The notes under the pieces are model-generated. The model was not told the origin of the DNA, ran no database searches, and saw only the letters and a program-made list of their open reading frames with translations. Source: Streptomyces sp. ICBB 8177 (GTDB lineage Bacteria > Actinomycetota > Actinomycetes > Streptomycetales > Streptomycetaceae). Taken from it: DNA of 53,355 nucleotides. The DNA lies in assembly GCF_003144095.1 (NCBI RefSeq), contig NZ_NSKH01000001.1, positions 1 through 53,355 on the forward strand. Reading direction: 5' to 3'. Both the position numbers and the translations under genes were made by a program. Positions 17,341 through 30,721 of the stretch are shown in pieces (position 1 is the stretch's first letter; each line of letters opens with the position of its first letter).

Positions 17341-19122
17341 TCAGCCGTGTCCGCCCAGCACGATCTTCCATACTCGGGTCGCCACCTGGAGGTTCAGCCG
17401 GTCCTCGACGTTCGCGAGGTCGTTGCCGCTGATGTCGCGGATGCGCTGGAGCCGGTAGCGGAGCGTGCTGCGGTGGATCGCGAGGGATTCGGCGGTCTCG
17501 TCGTAGTTGCCGCCGCAGTCGAAGTACCGGGAGAGGGTCTCCACCATGGCCGCGTGGTGTCGGGAGTCGTAGTCGATGAGCTGCCCGAGCCACTCGTGGA
17601 CGAACGTCTCCAGTTCCCGGTAATCGCTGCCAGGTCCTAGGATGCGGTAGAGACCAAGCTCGTCGAAGAACGTCGTGCCGTAGTGCTCGCGGGAGTGGCG
17701 GCGCACTTGCAGGGCGCGCTGCGCCTCCTGGTAGCGGTGGGGGATGCCGTCCAGGGAGTCGCAACGGGCGCTCACCCCGATCGCCCCAGACCGTGTCCCG
17801 GTCTCCCGGGCGAGCGCCTCGTACAGTGCGCGGGCGCGCGGCCTGTCGTCGGCGACCAGGACCACGTGGTCGGAACGCCGGGTCAGCAGAGAGCGCATGC
17901 CCACCGCAGCGGCCGCCCGGCCCACGGTCTGCGCGAAGGAGTCGTCCGCAGTCCGGTTCGACCACTGCACCACGACGACGTAGTGGCTGCGGTGCAGGTC
18001 GTGTCCGACTGCCTCGGACCGGGCGTAGGCGCTCGCTTCGTCAGTCCCTGCCAGGAGGTCGTCGACCAGCTCGCGGTGCAGCCTCAGCTCCACTTCGGCC
18101 AGATTGCGCAGGTGCACCAGTTCCAGGGCGAGCGACGTGGCGGCGTGTTCCAGGGCGAGCACGGTGTGCCCGTCGGCCTCGTCCCGCGCATCGACCAGGG
18201 CCAGCACGCCCAAGATCTCGCCATGCGGGCGGACCAGGGTGATCAGCCGGTCCCTTATCCGCACCGGCCCGACCTCTCGGGCGACGGCGTGCAGCATTTC
18301 GTCCTGGCGCACGGGGTCCGGTTCCGGATAGGGGTCCGGTCGGCCAGGACCGGTCCAGGACCGCAGTCGGCCGAAGCGGTCCTCGACCAGCGCGGGGAGT
18401 CCGGTGAGCCCGTGCAGTGCGCGGGTGATGGCTTCCTCGCCGCCGCCCGAGGCAGCGACGTCGGCCATGAGCGCGTGAACGGCCCGCTGGTACCCCAGCT
18501 CAGCCGCGACGGAGATCAGCTGCCGCTGGAGGACTGTGCGTTCCTCCCTTAGCCGGTGCAGTTCCAGCGCGTCCTCGCGTTGGCGGCGGTGTGCGAAGGC
18601 GACTGACAGTGCAGCGGCGGTGTGCCGGACGAGCGTGACTAGCAGGGAGTACTCGGCCTCGGTAGGCCGGGAGCGGGACGTCACCACGAGGTAGCCGTGG
18701 AGCCTCTCAAGTCCGCGGAGGCCCAGGGCCCGGCCCCAGGGCCGGCCGGGTACGGTCACACGGCCGTCTTGCCCGGCCAGTTCCCGCACCCTGGAGTCCA
18801 CGGCCCGGGCATGGATCTCCCCGTTTCTGGGGCTGGGGACCAGGTCGTCGTCCACCTCGAGGTATCCGGCGACGGCGCTGTACGGCCCTGCGGCGGCTAC
18901 CTGGTCCATGGCCAAGCGCAGGATCTCGCCTTCGTCCGGGGTGTCGAACAGGGCGCGGGAGAGCGCCATCAGTTCGTGTGAGGCGTGGTCGGCTGGGGTT
19001 GGAGCAGGTGGGCGAGGCTCTTTGCGCGCGGCCCTGGGGTGCCGCCCGGCGCTGCCCCGCGGAAGGCTGCCCTCCCGGTCGGAGCGCCGACGGTGCACGT
19101 TGTGCGCCCGGGGGCCGACCAT
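17341..19122 (-). CDS. PucR/CdaR-type transcriptional regulator with GAF-like region
   Basis: A 593-residue regulator from ATG 19122 (GGAGTG ribosome-binding site). Two GAF-like sensory regions lie at about 50-180 and 210-330. A GGDEF-like central part (LVDDLLAGTDEASAYARSEA, HYVVVVQWSNRT) follows. The PucR C-terminal HTH is at about 525-585 (LSRYFDCGGNYDETAESLAI, HRSTLRYRLQRIRDISG). Members respond to small molecules or stress. It is transcribed away from the chaperone operon at 19812, with a 689-base spacer, and could control it; nothing in the sequence proves this. Confidence 0.85.
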   Translation of the reverse strand: MVGPRAHNVHRRRSDREGSLPRGSAGRHPRAARKEPRPPAPTPADHASHELMALSRALFDTPDEGEILRLAMDQVAAAGPYSAVAGYLEVDDDLVPSPRNGEIHARAVDSRVRELAGQDGRVTVPGRPWGRALGLRGLERLHGYLVVTSRSRPTEAEYSLLVTLVRHTAAALSVAFAHRRQREDALELHRLREERTVLQRQLISVAAELGYQRAVHALMADVAASGGGEEAITRALHGLTGLPALVEDRFGRLRSWTGPGRPDPYPEPDPVRQDEMLHAVAREVGPVRIRDRLITLVRPHGEILGVLALVDARDEADGHTVLALEHAATSLALELVHLRNLAEVELRLHRELVDDLLAGTDEASAYARSEAVGHDLHRSHYVVVVQWSNRTADDSFAQTVGRAAAAVGMRSLLTRRSDHVVLVADDRPRARALYEALARETGTRSGAIGVSARCDSLDGIPHRYQEAQRALQVRRHSREHYGTTFFDELGLYRILGPGSDYRELETFVHEWLGQLIDYDSRHHAAMVETLSRYFDCGGNYDETAESLAIHRSTLRYRLQRIRDISGNDLANVEDRLNLQVATRVWKIVLGGHG

Positions 19123-19811
19123 GGGATCACTCCGTTCTATCCAACCCTACAGGGAGGTGAGCGGCTTTCGCGTACCCGCTCATGGCCGTCTTATCCGATT
19201 TGCCTGAATAGTTCTTTTCGTTCCCTCGGGGGGACCGGACCCGTGCATTTCTGACTCGCCAGGCGCAGGCGTGGAGTCGCTCGGCTCGCCACACTGGGGA
19301 GTGTTCGAAAAACCCTCCGCGCGCGTCGGCAGGAAGGGTCGGGCGATGACCGAGCAGCATCGCGGGCCGGTGCCTCGTACAAGACGTACCGGGAAGCCGA
19401 ACACACCGTTGACACCTCTCCGACCATGAGTTTCCCGTGGAGACGGTGGCGATCGCCGACCAGGACGTGTGCATGGTCGAGCAGGTGATCGGCCGGATGG
19501 ACTACGGAAGGGCCATGGGTCGAGCGGTTCGCTCTCCGGTGTCCTGACGGCTGGCTGTTCGGCCTTGTGACGGGCTCGACCCCGTCCTCTCCGCCCTGGC
19601 CGCCGCAGGCCCTGCAGGGCGGTCGCTGGGACTGCGCCTCGCTCTGCTCGATGCAGCCGAGCCGGTACGAGGTCGTGGCGGACGAGGCGGTCGCCGACGA
19701 GGCCGTACGGCTGATCGGCGGGTTGCTGCAGACGGCGGCTGAGGTTCCAGTCGTACCTGAAAAACGTGATCCGGAGAGTCGGCGCAGGCACCGGACCGGG
19801 AGGAGTTCCTC
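19123..19811. other. spacer between pucR-type gene and chaperone operon
   Basis: No intact gene. A plus-strand fragment (FPVETVAIADQDVCMVEQVI near 19432-19491, ending at a stop near 19547) and a second near 19650-19760 look like gene remains I cannot name. The region must hold promoters for both divergent genes. I looked for the HAIR element (CTTGAGT-N7-ACTCAAG) that HspR binds upstream of the chromosomal dnaK operon and did not find it. The dnaK ribosome-binding site GGGAGGAG ends just before 19812. Confidence 0.4.
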
Positions 19812-21710
<1,899 letters not shown>

Positions 21711-21718
21711 GGCTCGCC

Positions 21719-22327
21719 ATGCCTACCCACCCCCAGAAGCCCGACCGGGCAGCGTCCGACCCGGACGTACGGGTCCCGGAAGGCGCCGGAGGCCCCCCTC
21801 GCGGGGACCTGCCCCAGCCGGGCGCGCCCCGGCCCGAAGCGGCGAACGGCGAACCGGGACCCGATGCCGCCGGACCCGCGCCCGCCGAGGACGAGTACAC
21901 GACCGCGATCCGGGAACTGGAGGACCGCTGGCGGCGCGCACTCGCCGACCTCGACAACCTTCGCAAGCGCCACGCCAGGGAACTGGAGCGCGAACGGGCG
22001 GTCGAGCGTTCCCGCACGGCGGCCGCCTTCCTACCCGTCCTCGACAACCTCGAACTCGCCCTGACCCACGTCGGCGCCGATCCGGGCGCGATCGCGGAGG
22101 GCATCCGGGCCGTACGCGACCAGGCGGTGAACGTCCTCGAACTGCTCGGCTACCCGCGGCACGCGGAGACCGGCGTCGCCTTCGACCCGGCCCGGCACGA
22201 GGTGGTCGGCGTCGTCCACGACCCCGACGCCCCCCCGGGCACCGTCGTCGAGGTGCTGCGCCCCGGCTACGGGGACGGCGAACGGCAGCTCAGGCCCGCC
22301 GCCGTGACGGTCACGAAGCGGGAGTGA
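21719..22327 (+). CDS. grpE: nucleotide exchange factor GrpE
   Basis: 202 residues. The first ~55 are a disordered Pro/acidic tail (RVPEGAGGPPRGDLPQPGAP). A long helix (YTTAIRELEDRWRRALADLD, NLRKRHARELERERAVERSR) leads into the head with AAFLPVLDNLELALTHVGAD and the C-terminal beta region (DPARHEVVGVVHDPDAPPGT). GrpE releases ADP from DnaK. It starts 8 bases after the dnaK stop. The sequence is clearly diverged from typical chromosomal GrpE in the head, in line with an accessory partner set. Confidence 0.93.
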   Translation: MPTHPQKPDRAASDPDVRVPEGAGGPPRGDLPQPGAPRPEAANGEPGPDAAGPAPAEDEYTTAIRELEDRWRRALADLDNLRKRHARELERERAVERSRTAAAFLPVLDNLELALTHVGADPGAIAEGIRAVRDQAVNVLELLGYPRHAETGVAFDPARHEVVGVVHDPDAPPGTVVEVLRPGYGDGERQLRPAAVTVTKRE

Positions 22328-22333
22328 CCGATC

Positions 22334-23287
22334 ATGGCACGGGACTTCTACGAGGTGCTGGGCGTGCCGCGGGCCGCAAGCCAGGACGAGATCCAGCAGG
22401 CATATCGCAAACTCGCCCGTAAGTACCACCCCGACGTCAACAAGGACCCCGGGGCGGAGGAACGCTTCAAGGACCTCAACGAGGCATACAGCGTGCTGTC
22501 CGATCCCAAGACGCGAGCCCGCTACGACCGCTTCGGCGAGGACTTCCGCAAGATCCCTGAGGACTTCGACGAACGGGTCGCGGCCGGAGCGGGCGGCGGC
22601 TTCCGCGCTCGAAGGACCTCGGGCGCGGGCGGCCCTCGCGTCCGGTACACCACCGGCTTCGGCGACGACTTCGGAGCGGAGGACATCGACATCGAGGACC
22701 TGCTCGGCTCCATGTTCGGAGCCGGCGCCACCCGAGGCGGCGTCCCCGGAGCGGACCAGGAGGCCGAACTGCCGCTCACCGTCGAGGAGGCGTACCGAGG
22801 CGGCCGTCGCACCGTCACACTCGCCGGTCCCACCGGTCAGCCGCGGCGGTACGAGGTCGACGTGCCGCCGGGAGTCACCGACGGGCAGCGCATCCGGCTG
22901 TCGGGCGAGGGCGGCCGGGGCAGTGGTGACGCCCCCGCGGGCGACCTGTACCTGCGGGTCCGTATCCAGCCCCACTCCCGGTTCCGGCTGGACGGCCGCG
23001 ACGTGCACGTACAGGTCCCGGTCGCTCCATGGGAGGCGGCCCTGGGCGCGACGGTGCCGGTGCCCACCCCCGGCGGCGGCACGGGCAAGGCAACGGTGCC
23101 CGCGGGCTCGTCCAGCGGCCGGCGGCTGCGGCTGCGCGGCGAGGGCATGCCGAACCCGCGAGGCACGAACGGCGACCTGTACGCCGAACTCCGTGTCACG
23201 GTGCCTCCCGCCCTGAGCGACCGGGAGCGCGAACTGTTCGAGGAGCTGGCCGCCACTTCCTCGTTCGACCCCAGGAGGACGCGATGA
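22334..23287 (+). CDS. cbpA: DnaJ/CbpA-type co-chaperone
   Basis: 317 residues. The J domain occupies 4-70 with H32-P33-D34, followed by a Gly/Phe-like linker ([12 protein letters not shown]). Two C-terminal beta domains ([40 protein letters not shown]) complete it. The four CxxCxGxG zinc repeats of DnaJ are absent, so it is a class B (CbpA-like) Hsp40. That fits with the MerR-like CbpM partner encoded next. It stimulates the DnaK ATPase and delivers substrates. It overlaps the next gene by ATGA (23284-23287). Confidence 0.93.
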   Translation: MARDFYEVLGVPRAASQDEIQQAYRKLARKYHPDVNKDPGAEERFKDLNEAYSVLSDPKTRARYDRFGEDFRKIPEDFDERVAAGAGGGFRARRTSGAGGPRVRYTTGFGDDFGAEDIDIEDLLGSMFGAGATRGGVPGADQEAELPLTVEEAYRGGRRTVTLAGPTGQPRRYEVDVPPGVTDGQRIRLSGEGGRGSGDAPAGDLYLRVRIQPHSRFRLDGRDVHVQVPVAPWEAALGATVPVPTPGGGTGKATVPAGSSSGRRLRLRGEGMPNPRGTNGDLYAELRVTVPPALSDRERELFEELAATSSFDPRRTR

Positions 23288-23681
23288 ACGACCGACCCGC
23301 GGGAGCTGGGGGCATCGGCCGGGCCGGCGTGGACGCCCGTCCGGTACGAACGGGCGCCGACATCACCGCCCCGACGGCTGTCCGGTACGCGCTCGTGCCC
23401 GTCCCCAGGCTCTCCCTGCCCGCCGTTGCCCTTCGCTCGGGCCTGCACCCCGACCTGATCCGCCGGTTCGTCGCCCTCGGGCTGGTCGACGCCGAACGCG
23501 ACTCCGCGGGGCGACTGGTGTTCGACCCCACGGCCCCGGCGGTTCTCGCCCGTATCCAGCGGCTGCGCACCGGACTCTGCCTCAACTACGCATCCATCGG
23601 CCTGGTGCTCGACCTGCTCGACCGCATCAGCCTGCTCGAAGCCGCCCTGCGCGGCCGCGGCACGAGGAGTGAAACACCCTC

Positions 23682-23691
<10 letters not shown>
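23284..23691 (+). CDS. MerR-like chaperone modulator (CbpM/HspR-like)
   Basis: 135 residues from ATG 23284. After ~35 disordered residues, [40 protein letters not shown] forms a MerR-type HTH. A terminal helix follows ([20 protein letters not shown]). CbpM proteins bind the J domain of CbpA and tune its activity, while HspR, a related MerR, represses dnaK operons. Position between dnaJ and clpB suits either. No HspR operator is visible upstream of the operon, so I favour the CbpM role. Confidence 0.75.
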
Positions 23692-26317
<2,626 letters not shown>

Positions 26318-26321
<4 letters not shown>

Positions 26322-26776
26322 GCACCGTGCAAGCCGCCAACGTCGCCTGCCCGCACTGCGGGCGCACCAACCGGGTGCCGGCGGCGGCCGAGGGACGCCC
26401 CAGGTGCGGCGCCTGCAAGCAGCCGCTGCCGTGGATGGCCGACGCGGGCGACGACGACTTCACCGACGTCGTCGAGCAGGCCACCGTGCCCGTTGTCCTG
26501 GACCTGTGGGCCACCTGGTGCGGCCCCTGCCGCATGGTGAGCCCCGCGCTGGAGGAAGTCGCCACCGATCTCGCAGGAACGATCAAGCTGGTCAAGGTAG
26601 ACATCGACAAGAGCCCGCGCCTGGCACGGCGGTTCGAGGTCCAGGCGGTACCGACGCTGCTGGTCCTCGACAAAGGGCAGACCATCGCCCGGCAGTCGGG
26701 TGCCGCACCTGCCCCCGCCTTGCGACGGTGGGTGGAGCAGTCGATCGCGGGCCGCGCACCGGCTGGGAAAGGATGA
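26318..26776 (+). CDS. trxC: zinc-ribbon thioredoxin (Trx2/TrxC type)
   Basis: 152 residues. An N-terminal zinc ribbon (C11-P-H-C14 and C30-G-A-C33) precedes a thioredoxin fold with the active site W67-C68-G-P-C71 and the cis-Pro in [10 protein letters not shown]. TrxC proteins reduce disulfides under oxidative stress, and the Zn site makes them redox-responsive. It follows clpB with an ATGA overlap, and a possible reductase partner is two genes downstream. This is a strong sign that the operon couples protein refolding with thiol repair. Confidence 0.93.
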
Positions 26777-26782
26777 TCGGCC

Positions 26783-27043
26783 ATGACCGTACGGATCGAC
26801 CCCCACCTCGCCCTCGTACGCCCCGTCGCCCCGCGTGCCCCGGGGTGCGAGGAGTGCCTGGCCACACATTCCCCCTGGGTCCACCTCAGGCTCTGCCTCA
26901 CCTGCGGCCACGTCGGCTGCTGCGATTCCTCGCCGAACCGGCATGCCCGCCGTCACGCCGCCGCCGACGGTCATCCGATCGTGGCGTCGCTGGAGCCCGG
27001 CGAGGACTGGCGGTGGTGCTTCGTCCATGAGGCGTTCGTGTGA
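26783..27043 (+). CDS. UBP-type (ZnF_UBP) zinc finger protein
   Basis: 86 residues holding almost nothing but one zinc-binding domain: C22-E-E-C25, then LRLCLTCGHVGCCDSSPNRH, then ARRHAAADGHPIVASLEPGE, W and H ligands. This is the UBP-type finger used in eukaryotes to bind ubiquitin C-termini. In actinobacteria it occurs as a small stand-alone protein often near thioredoxin-reductase-like genes; its function is not known. The downstream ATG overlaps its TGA (TGATG). Confidence 0.85.
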   Translation: MTVRIDPHLALVRPVAPRAPGCEECLATHSPWVHLRLCLTCGHVGCCDSSPNRHARRHAAADGHPIVASLEPGEDWRWCFVHEAFV

Positions 27044-28824
27044 TGCCCGGCGACGAGACGCGGCCCGGCGCAGCACCTGTGCCGGACGAGGGGGGAGCGA
27101 GCGTCCCCTTCGAGACGCCCGACATCTACGGCGCCTATCCCCGCCTGGCGGACGACCAGATGGCCCGCCTGGCGCAGCACGGCCGACGGCACGCGGCCGA
27201 CGCCGGTGACGTGCTGATCCGGGAGGGGGAACGGTGCGAGTCGTTTTACGTCGTCCTCAGTGGTTCGGTCGCCATCGTCGAGGGCTACGGCACGCCCGAT
27301 GAACACCTTCTACGTGTGCACGGCCCAGGCCGTTTCATCGGCGAACTCGGCCTCCTGAACGGGCAGGTGGCCTTCTACACCGCCGTGGTCAGGGACCCCG
27401 GTGAGATCCTCGTACTGTCCATGGATCAGCTGCGTGACCTGGTGACCCGGGACTCCACCCTTGGTGATGTGGTGCTGCGCGCCTGCCTGGGGCGCCGTGC
27501 TCTGCTCGTCGGGCAGGGCGCCGGTTTCCGCATCATCGGCTCGCGCTACTCGCCCGACACCCGGCGGCTGCGCGAGTTCGCCGCCCGCAACCGGCTGCCA
27601 CACCGCTGGATCGATCTGGAGACGGACGAGGAGGCCGAGGCGCTGCTGCGGCGCTTCGCGGTCGATCCGGAGCAGACGCCGCTGGTGATCTGGCAGGACA
27701 CGACCTTGCTGCGCAATCCGAGCAACGCCGAACTGGCCCGCTTCATCGGCCTGCCGCCCCTGGAATCGGGCAACGACCGCGGCGATCTCCTCATCGTCGG
27801 CTCCGGACCGGCAGGTCTCGCCGCCGCGGTGAACGCGGCCTCGGAGGGCCTCGACACGACCGTGGTCGAGGCGCTGGGCACCGGCGGCCAGGCCGGGACA
27901 TCCTCCCGGATCGAGAACTGCTTCGGCTTCCCTTCCGGCATCTCCGGCGCCGAACTCACGGAGCGCGCGGTGCTCCAGGCGGACAAGTTCGGCGCCCGGA
28001 TCAGCGTCCCTGCGGAGGCGGCCCGGCTCGAACGGAGGGACGGCCACTACACCGTTGGGTTCGCCGACGGTAGCGAGGTGACCGCCCGTGCCGTCGTTCT
28101 GGCCACCGGCGCCCGGTACCGGCGCCTCCAGGTGCCCGGCGTCGAGCCGTTGGAGGGCGCGAGCGTCCACTACTCGGCGACCGTCTATGAGGCTCAGCAG
28201 TGCAGTACCGACCCTGTGGCGGTGGTCGGAGGCGGCAACTCCGCGGGCCAGGCCGTGCTCTTCCTGGCCGGGTTCGCACCGCAGGTGTATCTGCTAGTCC
28301 GTGGGCAGAGCCTCGATGCGCACATGTCCCGTTACCTGATCGATCAGATCGAGCACCATCCGCGGGTGCGCGTGCTGCTGCACACCGAGATGACCAAGGC
28401 ACTCGGCGACAAGGCGCTGGAGGCGGTCACCGTGGTTGACCACCGTACGGGCGAGCACCGCCACCTCGCGGTGCGGGCCCTGTTCGTCTTCACCGGCGCA
28501 GACCCTCACACCGAGTGGCTGTCTGGCGCGCTCGCCCTCGACACGCGCGGCTACGTGCTGACCGGCGCACAGGCGCAGGCGTGCTCCGTTCCCGAGCTGT
28601 GGCAGAGCCAGGGCCGTGACTGCCTGACGTTGGAGACCAGCCTGCCTGGCGTCTTCGCCGCAGGCGACGTTCGCAGCGGCTCGGTGAAACGTGTGGCCTC
28701 CGCGGTCGGAGAAGGCGCGATGAGTATCCACTTCGTGCACCGCTACCTGGGCCACGCGGCCGCGCCGGGCGGCACCGACAGCTCCCCGTACATGCGTCCG
28801 AAGGAGTCCGCTTGGCTTGCATGA
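27043..28824 (+). CDS. cNMP-domain/thioredoxin-reductase-like FAD oxidoreductase
   Basis: 593 residues with three parts. A cyclic-nucleotide-binding domain is at about 30-150 (SFYVVLSGSVAIVEGYG, GPGRFIGELGLL). A thioredoxin-like segment lies at 160-240 (HRWIDLETDEEAEALLRRFA). A two-dinucleotide-binding reductase begins near 248 (LLIVGSGPAGLAAA, VAVVGGGNSAGQAVLFLAGF, FAAGDVRSGSVKRVASAVGE). The CxxC redox pair of classical thioredoxin reductase is missing; the region reads YEAQQCSTDP with one Cys. It may act by another electron route, or partner with the upstream TrxC. ATG 27043 overlaps the preceding stop. Confidence 0.9.
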   Translation: MPGDETRPGAAPVPDEGGASVPFETPDIYGAYPRLADDQMARLAQHGRRHAADAGDVLIREGERCESFYVVLSGSVAIVEGYGTPDEHLLRVHGPGRFIGELGLLNGQVAFYTAVVRDPGEILVLSMDQLRDLVTRDSTLGDVVLRACLGRRALLVGQGAGFRIIGSRYSPDTRRLREFAARNRLPHRWIDLETDEEAEALLRRFAVDPEQTPLVIWQDTTLLRNPSNAELARFIGLPPLESGNDRGDLLIVGSGPAGLAAAVNAASEGLDTTVVEALGTGGQAGTSSRIENCFGFPSGISGAELTERAVLQADKFGARISVPAEAARLERRDGHYTVGFADGSEVTARAVVLATGARYRRLQVPGVEPLEGASVHYSATVYEAQQCSTDPVAVVGGGNSAGQAVLFLAGFAPQVYLLVRGQSLDAHMSRYLIDQIEHHPRVRVLLHTEMTKALGDKALEAVTVVDHRTGEHRHLAVRALFVFTGADPHTEWLSGALALDTRGYVLTGAQAQACSVPELWQSQGRDCLTLETSLPGVFAAGDVRSGSVKRVASAVGEGAMSIHFVHRYLGHAAAPGGTDSSPYMRPKESAWLA

Positions 28825-28865
28825 CGCCCAGCGGGTGAGGGGATCACGAGAAGGAGGCGATGGGA

Positions 28866-29330
28866 ATGACCATGTCCCGCGCCACCGTGGTGGTGCAGTG
28901 CAGGACAGGCCCCTGGGCTGAGCACGCGATCCGCTGACGGAGTTCGACCAACTGCTCGGCGAGATGAGTTCCACGATGGGAGGCCTGGCGCCCGCAGTCG
29001 CGTGGACACTCCTGGCGGATGTCACTGAGTCCGCCGCCTTCCACGTCGAGATCGAACTCCCCGGCGTCAAGAGCAAGGGCATCGACGTCGAAGCCAGCGG
29101 CCAGGAGTTGGTGGTCACCGGAAAAATCAAGGAGAAAGACGCAAAGGCGTCCTGCGCCGGAGCACCCGCCGCACCGGAGCCTTCGAGCACCGGCTTCCGA
29201 CACCGAAAAGATCAATGCGCAGATGTCGGAGGGGGTGTCACCGTACCCAAGGCCGAGGTTGCAAAGCCGCGAGATCAGCGAGACGAGTGAAAGCACCGAG
29301 AGCAGCGGCCAAGACGCGACTCCACGGCCG
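28866..29330 (+). pseudogene. decayed small heat shock protein (Hsp20)
   Basis: Alpha-crystallin pieces are spread over the three plus frames. ESAAFHVEIELPGVKSKGID then EASGQELVVTGKIKEKDA is in one frame. VLRRSTRRTGAFEHRLP continues in a second, DTEKINAQMSEGV in a third, and TVPKAEVAKPR returns to the first. Joined, they make one Hsp20 of about 140 residues, so at least three indels have hit the gene. It lies downstream of the reductase in the same orientation and was probably the last gene of the chaperone operon. Confidence 0.8.
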
Positions 29331-29462
29331 AACAGCTTCAGCGCGCTCTGCCTCCTCGACTGCCGCAACGACCCGCCGGCTCGCCGCAGGCCCTCGTCCA
29401 CGTCCGCGTCCAAGGTGCTGCCGAAAGCGGTCCTGGTCTGCGCCGCCTGGTCCGGTCGCCAC

Positions 29463-29912
29463 TCACAACAAGAGGTCGAAGACGGCTCGGGCCTCATCCC
29501 AGTGCTGGGTCTGGGGGTTCTTCAGGTGGGGGTCGAGGATCTTGAAGCACTGAGCAAGGGCCAGGCTGAGTCCGCCGATGATGTCCGGATACCTTGCCTC
29601 GGTCTCCTCGTCGGGCGTGCGGTCCAGAGCGGGGTGGGTGGCGAGCTGTTCCAGGATCGGTTTGAGTTCTACTTCCTGGTCGATCTTCCGGAAGTGGTGA
29701 ATGCTCTCCTGCAGGCCTTTCGTGATCGGTAGGTCACAGGTCCGGATGATGTCGCGCCCGTTGGCCTTGGCTGTGGCCTGGGCGACGGTCAGCAGATCGT
29801 AGAGCTTGGCGTCGACGAAGTCGCTGTAGCGCTTGAGATCGTTCTTGTCGACATCCAGCCCCGCGGCGGCGCGGAAGAACCTTTCGAACCTGGCGATGGA
29901 CATCACGGTCAT
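29463..29912 (-). CDS. DUF1931 histone-fold protein
   Basis: 149 residues from ATG 29912 (AGGTTGCCGTC ribosome-binding region; ATG 29903 is an alternative). IARFERFFRAAAGLDVDKND, then AKANGRDIIRTCDLPITKGL, then EVELKPILEQLATHPALD match the DUF1931 family. Structures from that family show two histone-like folds in one chain. Bacterial members are suspected to bind DNA; no enzymatic motif is present. It is convergent with the chaperone operon. The RDIIRTCDLP segment has Thr-Cys where a Pro is common, and whether that affects folding is unclear. Confidence 0.85.
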   Translation of the reverse strand: MTVMSIARFERFFRAAAGLDVDKNDLKRYSDFVDAKLYDLLTVAQATAKANGRDIIRTCDLPITKGLQESIHHFRKIDQEVELKPILEQLATHPALDRTPDEETEARYPDIIGGLSLALAQCFKILDPHLKNPQTQHWDEARAVFDLLL

Positions 29913-30721
29913 GACGGCAACCTCCGGCTGCGGGCTCCCGGCCCATGAGCTTCCCGTTCAGCCTGGCCGACGGGGCGCGCGAACGCATGCGCATGTCGGG
30001 CCCAATTAGCCTCCCTGTATTGCCCTGCCAGGCCCAGGCGTCCGACTGTCCGGGTAGTCGGCGGGCGTGCGGATCGACGGCAGGGCAAACACCGCGTCGG
30101 GGGGACTGCCCCACCTAAAGGGTGACCCCAGATGCCGCTGCTCATAAGGCCGAACGCTGGGGTGGCGAACACGCCAGCGAGCGCTCGGGAGAGGCCGGTG
30201 ATCAGCACGGCCAGGGCCGGTTGACGCGGACCATCCCGCCTAGCAGCCGCAACCGCCCGCGGAGGTGCGGTGCCTCGCTGGCGTACTGGATCCTTCCGGG
30301 TGGCAGGGCGTCGTCGGGCTCCGGGATCAGCGTTCCGATCATGCCGAGGGCCGCCGCCTCAGCCGGTGGGCGGCGCGCATCAGCCGAGCATGGGCAGCGA
30401 CAGCAGCGCGAGGTGCCCTGCGGGCCGATCACGGCGATGAGGGGGCGGATGCAGTCCAGGTAGCGCAGGTCCGTCATCCTTCTTCAGTCGCTTCGCGACC
30501 TCCGTTCGGCCATCCCGGAACGGCCGCGAGGACGACGTCGATCCGCGGCCGCTTGGCCTGACAGCTGGAGCTGGGGGGGTCCACGATCGCCCTGTATGCG
30601 AGGGTGCCGGTTTGTGAGTGTAGGTCGGCCCGGGATCGCGCGTTCGCCGAGCGTGGCGCCGCCAAACGGCGACGGCGTGGCCGACGCACTCGGCAAGGGC
30701 GTTCCGGCTAGGCTCACACCC
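29913..30721. other. decayed region with possible membrane-protein remnant
   Basis: Long enough for a gene but no intact one. On the minus strand, between about 30480 and 30100, LRGRLRLLGGMVRVNRPWP and, in another frame, ITGLSRALAGVFATPAFGLM look like two halves of one frameshifted membrane protein of a type common in Streptomyces (two-helix C-terminal portion). I see no clear promoter or terminator. The sequence from 30490 to 30720 is the 5' leader of the FUSC gene. Confidence 0.35.

Noticed and set aside
19123-19811. HspR-associated inverted repeat upstream of dnaK
   Set aside because: I looked for CTTGAGT-N7-ACTCAAG on both strands and did not find it.
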